From Massospora cicadina (lineage: Eukaryota > Entomophthoromycota > Entomophthoromycetes > Entomophthorales > Entomophthoraceae): DNA of 64,000 nt. The position numbers and the translations under genes are program-made. The stretch covers positions 62,001 to 126,000 of the forward strand of contig JAKSZP010000121.1 in NCBI GenBank assembly GCA_022478985.1. Reading direction: 5' to 3'. How positions within the stretch are numbered: position 1 is the first letter of the stretch; the number at the start of each line of letters is the position of its first letter. Below the pieces are notes generated by a model. It made no database searches. It was not told the DNA's origin and saw only the letters and a program-made list of their open reading frames with translations. Below are positions 55,550 through 64,000 of the stretch, piece by piece.

Positions 55550-56330
55550 TTCAGTGGCCCAGGCCTCTCTGGTCCATGCCCCCAGAATCCTCAAAGTTGT
55601 GAACCATGGATAATTGAAAGGCCCTTGACCCTTCTGGGAGGTCCAATTCAAATGCCACCTTGTTGATAAGCTGAACTACCTTATACAGTCCTAAGAACTT
55701 TGGTCTGAGTTTTCAGTTCTTCACTAGTACTGCATAATTCTTTTCTGCCACCAATACCAGTCTCCTGGAGCAAACAATGGGTCTAGATCTCTTCATCAAT
55801 CCGCATACCATTTTTGCCATGCTGTGGTGCACTCCAGGTTGTTTCATAATTTCCTTCCAATTTCTGTCATTCTTTGGGATAATTTGTCCTACCCCTGGCA
55901 TACTCCAAATCTGATCCCCCATCCAAAGTTGGATTGGATCCATGATTAGCAAAAATGGCCCCCATTATTGCATTCTTCCCTGGATCTTAGGTAACACTGT
56001 AATGAAATCAATGCTAACTGACCCCCATGGCTGACTTGGAATCTGGTGTGGGACTAGCTAACCCGCAGGCTGTCTTAACAAGGGCTTTGAATGTGCAAAA
56101 TACAAGCACTCCACCACATATTTTGTGATATCCCCTCACATTCCAGCCCATGAATACTTACGTCACACCAAGTTGATTATCTTTGCAACCTCAGAATGTC
56201 CCACCAATAGGTGGTCATGCGATGCCTGCAGCACTTCCCACTGAAGTAATGGGTTCAGAACCCATATTTATGAGTCATGATACATAATTCCATTTTTCTT
56301 CTCATATGTATAATGATAGCTATGCCATTA
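55550..56330 (-). pseudogene. G4 integrase, core apparently deleted
   Basis: Zinc region ASHDHLLVGHSEVAKIINLV, RKYSWAGM and ECLYFAHSK (about 56,240-56,080), then WGSVSIDFITVLPKIQGRM (first Asp, about 56,035-55,975). The second Asp and the Glu motif are not found. Instead sequence typical of the distal core follows (NWKEIMKQPGVHHSMAKMV, LVLVAEKNYAVLVKN; 55,952-55,713), then the C-terminal module RPKFLGLYKVVQLINKVAFELDLP (about 55,700-55,630). Confidence 0.78.
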
Positions 56331-57050
56331 GCCCCCTGCCATATCTGCCCATAACCACTGCCTGAATCATGTCCTCCTTTGCTTCTTTTAGATCACAATT
56401 CCAGTTCTCCTCGTCACTCACCATAATGGTAAATTGGTCTGTCTGGAACATGGTTGTTATGTTATACTTTTCTAACTCAGCCTTCTCATATGCTAGCCCT
56501 GCATCCCAGCTCAACCAATCTTCTATGATGTTAACAGCCCCTGGACAGTATTCCACTAAGAAATCATACTGAGCTAGCACCACATGCCAATCGACTTGGT
56601 GCTGATTCATTTTCCTGGGCTCTCAGTAATACACCAGTGCCTGATGGTCTGTATATACTACAAAAGGATGATGGGTGTACAAGTGGTGCTGCCACTCCTG
56701 CAGTGCCGCAACAATTACCAGTAGCTCCTTGTCATATAAGGTAATTTGTTTCCGCGGGAATCATTTTTTAGATGAAATAAGACACTGGGTGCTGCAACCC
56801 ATCCTCCCTCTTCTGTAAGAGTACTGCTCCTACAGCAAAGTTTGAGGCATCCATCTCAACCACGAAAGGTTTTTCTGGATCAGGATAGGCAAGGACTGGT
56901 GCTTAAATAAGCTTCTCTTTCAGAAGGTTGAATGCCCACTCCTCTTCTTCACCCCATATGAATGGCACATCTTGTGTTAGTCCATAAGTGGCAAGGCTAG
57001 CTTTGATAGATTCTTAATGAACTGGCTGAGAAACTTTACCATCCCCAGAA
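56320..57050 (-). pseudogene. G4 RNase H
   Basis: Includes the connection end FLGMVKFLSQFIKNLSKL (about 57,045-56,990) and, in the 56,610-56,320 frame, QVDWHVVLAQYDFLVEYCPG, VNIIEDWLSWD, the RNase H end preceding the integrase. Stops and frame changes lie between about 56,640 and 56,980. Confidence 0.8.
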
Positions 57051-57054
57051 AACT

Positions 57055-57949
57055 TCATATGTCTTTCTGATTGGTTGGTGCCTCCAATGCATTCACTGCC
57101 TGAATCTTATGTGGGCATACCCCCAGGCCTTTACCAAACATCACATTCCCTAGGAATTTGACTGACTCCTTGTCAAACTCAAATTTTGAAGGCTTCAGCC
57201 ATAATCCTGCCCCAGCCAGTGCTTTCAGGACCTCCCACACATCACGTTCATGAGCTTCCTTTGAACGTGAAAACACCAGGATGTCGTCCATATAAGCGAT
57301 ATAACACAATTCAAAAAACTGACTAAGTACTTGGTCAATCATTTGTTGAAATACCGCTGGAGCTTTACGCTACCCCAATGGCATAACTCAGTATTGTAAC
57401 GTTCCAAGGTGGCACTTGAATGCCATGTACCTTTGGTGCTCAAGCCTCACAGGTATCATTATTGAATGCATCTGCCAAATCATGCTTGATGAAAATGTTG
57501 CATCCTGTGACCTCAACAAGGTATCTTCCTTTAGTGAAATTGGGTAAGGATCTGGATCCATGAACGCATTTAACTCTGGTAGTCCATGCATGACCATAAC
57601 TCTCCGCTTACCATGAGCACTAGCAACACGAGAGATACCACAGCTAGTTTGATGGCTTGATCAATCCTTTACTCAACATTAAATTTACGAGGTCCTCCAA
57701 TCCACCTTTGGCTCATTCATTCAACAGATAGATTGGGCATCTACAGGGAAGTTCCGATCCTTCTTTAAACCATAAAGAAAATTCAAATGGCCCTGTGGGG
57801 AAAAATGGTGAATCCCTTTTTGGACCAAAGACCCCCACAAAATCTAGGTATTCTGCTGGTAAGTCCTCTTTCTGCATGGCCCCCAGGGTTTGATGCTTAT
57901 TTAACTTCTGGTTTCCTACTAACAGCCTCCACTTCATCAGTAGACCCAT
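57055..57949 (-). pseudogene. G4 reverse transcriptase
   Basis: 57,949-57,713: DLPAEYLDFVGVFGPKRDSP and ELPCRCPIYLLNE (region before the RT). Then RYMAFKCHLGTLQY.VMPLG (about 57,430-57,365), and 57,342-57,055: MIDQVLSQFFELCYIAYMDDILVFS (YMDD intact), LWLKPSKFEFDKESVKFLGNVM. The fingers region between about 57,710 and 57,440 is frame-shifted. Confidence 0.85.
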
Positions 57950-57955
57950 CCTTGG

Positions 57956-59128
57956 TGTTGGGATTTTTGCCTATATTCCCATCCTGCTAGATTACCTGAA
58001 AATTCCAAGGGGAAAATTCCTTAAGGCGAAGTGAATTGGAAATTGGTTGGCACAAGCTTTGGAGTAACTATGTTTGGGGGATTTTAGAATATTCGCCTGT
58101 TTGTATCCATCAGGGACTAATCTGGACGAATAATTAAAATCTCATTGGGCGGAGTAGCCGATGAAATTGGGGCATTTGATAGTAATTAACTATCAGGTAT
58201 ATTGATTGGGATAGGTCAGGTTTCATCACCAACTGATTGGGAATGAATAGCAAGTTACAAGGCGAGTGATGCCACCTGCAACTAGCAAATCAATCGGTTA
58301 GTGGGTGACCTGCCTTAATGGATAATAATTCCCATTACCTAAGCAGGTCGCTAGCAAAATATTGTTGGTTCACTTGGATCAAGAGGAAAACATTAGGGAC
58401 ACATTTTCTGACTCTTTCTGTTTTAGGTCTCGAGAATGTCCAATGATGAAATCCTAGCCAGGATGGGGAAGACCATTGCTGCTGAGATGAGGAAAGGGTG
58501 ATTCAATGGCAATGGCTGCCGTTCCATAAAAGAGGTGTCAACCAAGGGTTAGACAGCCAAATTCCCAACTATGTATTCCCTAGGGTTCACTATAATAAAA
58601 AACAGATAATACCACAGATAATACAGGAGATAATAACAGATAATAAGAGTAATCTAGTTCTAAGTTAGGCCATTCAGATTATAGTTTAAAGAGTAAACTA
58701 CCATCAGCTTCCATTGTGTTCTGTCTCAAGGATATTATTGCTGTGTGCAATAATTGGAAGACTCTTAAAGAGAAGAGTAAAGATCTGCTTGGGGATCTAG
58801 AGAAGAAGGAGTCACAATCAGGGATTACTAATTGTATGTTGGACCGAAGAGACTGTCACTAGGGTATCTCAGTGAAGATCAGGTCAGACAGAGCAAGGGA
58901 ACAAATCCCTATGAGTATAAAATCACAAATTTGTTTGGGAATACTGGCTGAGCGTTGGGCCAGAAATATAATAATTAATAATCAACTATGAATAATAGTC
59001 TCCATACTATTATTGATTAATAATTCATTCTCCTATACAACGCGACAGATTGCATGAGGAAAAAGAACCAGTGCAGTAAAAAGGTTACTAAGGTTGCTTG
59101 CTGATAACAAATTAAGTTATTCTTTACA
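57956..59128 (+). repeat. G3 5' LTR
   Basis: 1,173 bp, TGTTGGGATTTTTGCC ... TTCTTTACA. Same length and start as the solo LTR at 28,745-29,918. A palindromic TGATAGT..ACTATCA lies at 58,177-58,195. Confidence 0.85.
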
Positions 59129-59130
59129 AG

Positions 59131-59150
59131 TTGGTGCTCATTACAGGGGT
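59131..59150 (+). promoter_or_regulatory. G3 primer-binding site (probable)
   Basis: TTGGTGCTCATTACAGGGG starts 2-3 bases after the LTR end; TGG complements the CCA end of a tRNA. The tRNA species cannot be named from the sequence alone. Confidence 0.6.
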
Positions 59151-59169
59151 ATTTGAGATGAAGAACCTA

Positions 59170-60430
59170 TATAAAGTCATACAAAGATGAGCTACACAAA
59201 CTGTGGACTGAGTTAGCCACTGTAAACCAGAATGCATAAACTCAGTGGACTATTAGGAGTTTGCAGCCTTGGAAGAATGAGTCGCCAAGGTGGAGGAAGG
59301 GATAGATATTGTAGTAAGCTTCCAGGAATGAGTTACTTGGGAAAAAACTTAATTGAAGAAGAAGGGGACCTCGTTTGAGAGGTCTTATACCTGAAAACAG
59401 AGTGAGAAGCGGATTGCGTTCATTTAAGAAATTTTGGTGCAGATATAGAAAGATTAATTAAACAAGTGGAGAAACTTAAAGCTCACAAATGTGCTTGTTA
59501 GCCCAATATGGCAAGATATGCCAAAGAAAGAAGTCCTTGCATGATACTTGGGAAGTCAAATACCCCTAAGGAACATGCTGCCCACTTTTTCTGACATTTT
59601 GGAGATGATGACCTAAGTTACTCCTCAAGTTAGCTGAGTGGCTGAATTGAGAGAATCAGCCAGAAATAACTCTAAGGAATTTAAGCAACGCTAAAATTTT
59701 CCAACATTCCATCAGGATAATGCCCCAGCATTTTTGACTGTTCAACATGACCATGAATGGCTACAGGGATCATCAAAAGGCGTTGACAGTCATGAATTGC
59801 CTAGACACCGACTGTCAGAACTTTATGTTACCTCATCTGGAGGCGGACAGCTGGTCATATGCTGAGGCAAATGCGGCCATCATGAAAGAGTTTGGGAGTC
59901 TGACATGCATGTTGAAATGCAAGCAGAAATTTATGGTAATCCAGTTCCATAAAGATGAGTCTCTAGCTAGCTTTGTGGATCGGTTTTACCAGGAGTTGCA
60001 GATCCTGGTTGGAGCAAAAGTATCAGACGAATTGAATGCTAGAATCGCCTTGCAAGCGGCCCTTTGGCCCTATCACAATTTACATCGCATGATGTCTTCC
60101 ATATTCACAATGGAGATAATAACCTCACAGAGGTAGATAATTTGAAGATTTTGAGCGACATTTGATGCCCTAAATAGAAGCTTCAAATCCAATCTGGTAC
60201 AAAATCCGAATCCTATGAAGGGAAATGAAGGAGCTAAAGAGATGACTATCAAACCATGATGGGGAATAAGCCTGAAGAAATAAAATGGTAATCAAGAAGG
60301 AAAAGGTCTGCTACCAATGTGTTGGGAAAGGACATTTTGTTGTACACTGTAAAAAGCTGAAGGGTCGAATCAACGTGGTCCAGGCCAATGAGTTAGCAGC
60401 CACCAAGGAATCAGGAAAAGGGCCCACAGC
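59170..60430 (+). pseudogene. G3 gag remnant with CCHC zinc knuckle
   Basis: The 130-codon frame 59,747-60,136 reads as a retrotransposon gag capsid segment (YAEANAAIMKEFGSL, KFMVIQFHKDESLASFVDRF, LQILVGAKVSDELNARIALQ). After further frame changes VCYQCVGKGHFVVHCKK (60,306-60,356) forms a CX2CX4HX4C knuckle. Gag packages the element RNA. The part upstream of 59,747 has no recognised motif. Confidence 0.82.
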
Positions 60431-60839
60431 CTAGACAGGGAACAGTCTAGAGCTGCAAAGAAGTCTGTTCCTCCCAACATTATGAATGAAGAGGTTGATA
60501 TCAGTGATCTGTTTGTAGAAAATGAGCAGGATCAGCTGTACCAAGTGGTCAATTTGGATGTAATGACGTGACTAGAGCAAGGGCGAAGAGAAGTGACCCC
60601 GAGATAATCAAGGAAGTTGCTCAGCTGTACACCTGACAACTGGCAGACAGGATTCAAATTGCTGAGAACCTTCAGGAATAATCTGAAGTCCAATTAGATG
60701 AGGCCAATTTGTCTATCCCCCTCAGCACAATAAAGGATTCATTTCTTGATTTATTAGTGCAATTTATTCACACCCTAGATTAAGCTAATAACGCCACTAT
60801 TCACTCAGTAAACACTATATTACAATACTCCAAGTGTAT

Positions 60840-61150
60840 GTATATAGATATACAAGTGAATCAAGTGCGGGTGAGGGCGATTGTCAACTGCGTAGCACCC
60901 ATCGATATTGTCTCAACTAAGCTGGTAAAGAGGATGAAGATCTAACTGGACTTGGAATATAAGAAAGAGTACAGGACAGATGGGCCAAACACCACCATCT
61001 CCTATGGAGCGTATAGCGCGCTGCCACTATAATTTGGGCCATTGGTGGTATCTGCACCAGCAATAGTTTTGGCTAACAAAACCATGAAATTCTGATTGGA
61101 ACGGAGTTTGCACAAAATATGGATTTAAATGTAACTTTGAGGGTAGTATA
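60840..61150 (+). pseudogene. G3 aspartic protease remnant
   Basis: VNQVRVRAIVNCVAPIDIVSTKL (60,858-60,926) matches the retropepsin segment AIVD(S/C)GAPIDIVS; the catalytic Asp codon is AAC (60,886-60,888) and the Gly is Val. Flap and second domain (TISYGAYSALPL.FGPL) follow with stops. Confidence 0.78.
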
Positions 61151-61679
61151 GTGACTATATTGGGTCAGACGTTATCATTGGTATATCAGAAGGATGGTGA
61201 AGCTCCGCTAAATTGGAGAAACAACTTCATCAATCTAATACAATGACAGCATTATCACAATTTGGTACCAATTAATTGATAGAAAGTGAAGTGAAATGCT
61301 GGCGGAAATCCTAGAAACTGGTGAATTCCACTGAGGATCAAGAATGAGAGGACCATACTGCCAGAATTGTAGATAATAGTCGTCATAGAATTGACATTGG
61401 AGATTCCTGAGCTGTTGTAAAGGGAGGTCGGAAGCCCCTGTAAGAAGTCCAAAGTGGAGCCTTGGGTGGCTCCTAAGATACTAATGCCAGGCCATGGAGA
61501 AATTTGAGTTCTCCTGGAAAATTTAAGTAAAATACCAATGAAGATCAAGAGGAACCAGATCATTGCGTTTGTTCATCTGATCCCAATAGCTGAATCAAAA
61601 AAGATTCCACAATTTTGGAACTCTCAACGAAATGGGATTACTGGCCAGGGTAACTGAAATCATCAACCTATTGGTTAAT

Positions 61680-62520
61680 TGAGAAGCAGCTTGCTGATCT
61701 GTCAGAAGGCCAGCAAGAGGAGGTGCTCAAACTATTTGAAAACTGTTGGGAAGTGTTTGCTCCGGATGACCATGATTTGGGATGTGCACAAGACGTGATC
61801 CACAAGGTTGACACTGGGGAAAATTTGCTGATCAGAATGAGATTAATCTGACAATTGAAAGCCACTGAAGCAGTAGCGGAGGATGAAATTAGCAAACTAG
61901 TGAAGCATGGGCGTATAGTTCCATCCTCAGATCCCTGGGCAAGTACAATTATGATTTTTAAGAAAAATGATGGATCCAACCAGGTGGTGATTGACTACCA
62001 AAGGTTGAATAAAATTATGAATAAGGATTCATATCCCCTACTGAGTATCAATGATGCACTAGATCGTCTAGGAGAAGTGAAGTATTTCTCTGCAATGAAT
62101 CTGATCTCAGGATATTGGCAAATTGACTTTTTCAAAGGAAGACCAGGAAAATTGCGTTTATTACCGCACAGGGGCTATACCAACAGATGAGGATTCCCCA
62201 GGGTCTATGAAATGCGCCTACAACGTTTCAGAGGGTCATGGATGCGATGTTGAGCGACTTGAAGTTGTCGTTCATTTTGTTATATCTGGACAATATCAAC
62301 ATGTTCAGGAGAACGTTTACTGATCACCTACACCACTTGAAAGAAGTATTAAAGTGACTTTCTGCGGCTAACCTGAAGATCAAGCCAAATAAGTGCCACT
62401 TCTTTAAGAAATAGTTGTAATACCTGGGATTTGTAATCAACTCAAGTGGATTGCAGCTGCAAACCCAGAAGATAGCGGCCATAGAACGGATGGCTGTACC
62501 AAAGATTGTCTGAGACATCC
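61680..62520 (+). pseudogene. G3 reverse transcriptase remnant
   Basis: VLKLFENCWEVFAPDDHDLG (about 61,722), then 61,855-62,190: EDEISKLVKHGRIVPSSDPWAS, QVVIDYQRLNKIMNKDSYPLL, YFSAMNLISGYWQIDF. A shift near 62,140 leads to APTTFQRVMDAMLSDLKLSF and LLYLDNINMFRRTF, where YLDD has become YLDN (AAT at 62,292-62,294). Then LSAANLKIKPNKCHFFK (about 62,350-62,410). Confidence 0.85.
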
Positions 62521-62609
62521 AAGTGTTCCTTATGATGGTCTTATACTATAGAAGTATTATTTGGGACTTTGCCTGAATAGCTGAGCCATTATTACATTTA
62601 TTATAGGAT

Positions 62610-63080
62610 CTGAAATAGAGTTTGTATGGAATGAAGAAACCCAGGACTTCTTCAATGAGTTATGCCAGTATTTTATAGATATGCTGATTCTGAAATATCC
62701 TAATTTTGATCAGGAGTTTATTATTCAAACTGATGCTTCGTTGATGGTGATCAGTGCCATACTAAGCCAAGTAGACGAACTTGGGGACGAGCATTTGGTG
62801 GCATATGTGAGCTGGACACTTTCAGCCATTGTGGAACTACACCATGACTGAGCGTGAATGCCTTGCAGTCATTTATGCATGCAAGCAGTTTCAGGTGTAA
62901 ATCCATGGAATGCACTTTAAGGTGGTAATGGACCACTCTTCGCTGCGTTGGCTGCACAATTAAGAGAGCCAGAAGGATGACTGGCTTGATGGGAACTTAA
63001 GCTTCAGGCTTATGATTACAAGATTGTTCACTGAGCGAAGGCTTCTCACCAGAACGCGGATGTCTTATTGCAGTTACCAA
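62610..63080 (+). pseudogene. G3 RNase H remnant
   Basis: FVWNEETQDFFNELCQYFID, LKYPNFDQEFIIQTDASLMVISAILSQ (first Asp intact), then frame-shifted sequence through MTERECLAVIYACKQF (62,840-62,890, Glu region) to LKLQAYDYKIVH and HQNADVLLQLP (about 62,995-63,080). Confidence 0.82.
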
Positions 63081-63199
63081 TGGTCCAGATGGTATACCCA
63101 CAGGAGGATGAGCTAATCCAGAGAATAGTTGAAGGAAAAATTGTGGACGAGCCCCAAGAAATCCAAGGTGCGCTTCAGAAAGCGATTGAAAACACCAAG

Positions 63200-64000
63200 A
63201 TCATGGATGGACAAGTATCTAAGATGATCAACAGGAAGAGGTTATCATTCCCAAAACTGTCGGAAAGAGCAGCTATAGTGCAAGCAGCTCACAAGGTTTT
63301 TGGGCATAGAGGCCTGAGGAAAACAACCAATCATAGTTGCCAGTACTATTACTGTGAATCCATCAACTACAATGTCGCAGATTATCTAGCTTGTTGCATG
63401 GACTGCTAGCTGCACAAACCACATAAGAATACAACTGGATACTGAATGGTCTGCCCCAGATTTTCCTGGTACAAGGTGTCCATCGATGTGATGGGACTTC
63501 TGATGATGAGTACAGGGGGAGTCAATTACATTATAGTTGCCATTGACCATCTGATGAGATAGGTCGAGATGAAGGAATTAATAAAAGTAGATGCTACCAA
63601 TACCATGAGGTATCCTGGATCAAGTAGTATACTGGCATGGATTTCCACAGGTCCTGCTTAGCAACAATGGGACCAACTTCACGTTTCATGTGATCCCAAA
63701 ATTACATGAAATAATGGGGATCTGAGAAGTCATGTCAGTACCTTACCAGATGGAGACGAATGGAGTGGTAGAACGGGTGTATGGAATGCTGGCCATGACG
63801 CTGAGGAAGCTAGTTGCAAGAACTTCCGCATGGGGAACATACATGAGTTTGGTGACATTCACCTACAATATTAGTCATCATATGGTGATGGGAAAGATGA
63901 CGTCTGAGTTGTATACAAAAAAGGCCGTGTTGCCGTCATTTTATATTTGATGGTGGAACATATATTAGGGAAGAGTAAAGAGCAATATTTAGACTCACTG
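63200..64000 (+). pseudogene. G3 integrase remnant (runs off window)
   Basis: Zinc domain AAHKVFGHRGLRKTTN ... ACCMDC (63,287-63,408, H-H-C-C present). Core: VSIDVMGLLMMSTGGVNYII (first Asp, about 63,478), LLSNNGTNFT (63,654-63,680; SDN expected, the second Asp is AAC at 63,663-63,665), SVPYQMETNGVVERVYGML (Glu present, about 63,733-63,790). Stops between the blocks. C-terminal module lies beyond the window. Confidence 0.82.

Larger units (their letters stand above)
55380..57955 (-). mobile_element. Ty3/Gypsy chromovirus G4, pol part
   Basis: Minus-strand element: RT (57,949-57,055), RNase H, integrase and chromodomain (about 55,545-55,380). Its 5' side is cut at 57,955 by the LTR of plus-strand G3, so the rest of its RT N-terminus, protease and gag would lie beyond G3, outside the window. 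Confidence 0.82.
57956..64000 (+). mobile_element. Ty3/Gypsy element G3, inserted into G4
   Basis: 5' LTR (57,956-59,128), primer-binding-like site, gag with CCHC knuckle, protease, RT, RNase H and integrase, running off the window end. The LTR starts exactly where the minus-strand G4 RT breaks off, so G3 landed in G4 and is the younger of the two. Its LTR family also supplied the solo LTR in G1. The polyprotein is broken by many stops. No chromodomain is visible before the window ends. Confidence 0.88.

Noticed and set aside
1..64000. CRISPR arrays, bacterial operons, rRNA or functional tRNA genes
   Set aside because: No regularly spaced short repeats with unique spacers, no ribosomal RNA stretches and no complete tRNA cloverleaf seen; the content is eukaryotic retroelements.

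Overview
The window looks like a transposon graveyard from a repeat-rich eukaryotic genome, most likely a fungus. The fungal reading is an inference from three things: chromodomain-bearing Ty3/Gypsy elements, APE-type LINEs with a CCHC ORF1, and short CCCTAA (TTAGGG-type) motifs in a satellite. I found no host gene, rRNA or functional tRNA. Every coding stretch I can recognise belongs to a retroelement, and nearly all are broken by stops and frameshifts.

Layout: 1-10,005 holds two copies of one LINE family (LINE-A). Copy 1 has its 3' half inverted in place, so its reverse transcriptase lies as a large inverted repeat facing copy 2. 10,167-12,600 is a decayed Gypsy pol. 13,688-18,913 is a full-length LINE of a related subfamily (LINE-B) with a 19-bp target-site duplication. 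19,370-24,420 holds minus-strand remnants: a Gypsy integrase and older LINEs (LINE-C). 24,637-32,065 is a Gypsy chromovirus (G1) with two LTRs and a solo LTR of another family inside its integrase. 32,341-37,000 is a minus-strand LINE-C split by a short non-autonomous LTR element (TRIM-like, 32,990-34,906). 37,740-39,775 is a plus-strand LINE-C (ORF1 and endonuclease). 39,776-44,925 is the best preserved chromovirus pol (G2, minus), followed by another LTR with a second copy of the pol tail (44,926-45,790) and an LTR fragment of the G1 family (to about 46,665).

46,860-48,330 is an AT-rich satellite with roughly 300-bp units carrying telomere-like and tRNA-like segments. A degenerate TG/AT repeat on both sides (48,500-49,078 and 54,345-54,640) is interrupted by a second full-length LINE-B (49,097-54,326, minus) with a perfect 18-bp target-site duplication. 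55,380-57,955 is a minus-strand Gypsy (G4), into which a plus-strand Gypsy (G3, 57,956 to the window end) has inserted; its LTR matches the solo LTR inside G1.

No pathway or operon logic applies. The domains fit the usual LINE order (CCHC ORF1, endonuclease, RT, C-terminal zinc motif) and Ty3/Gypsy order (gag, protease, RT, RNase H, integrase with or without chromodomain). A recurrent theme is loss of CpG: stops arise as CGA to TGA, and five catalytic aspartates in three elements have become asparagine, each in a context that reads as CpG to CpA.
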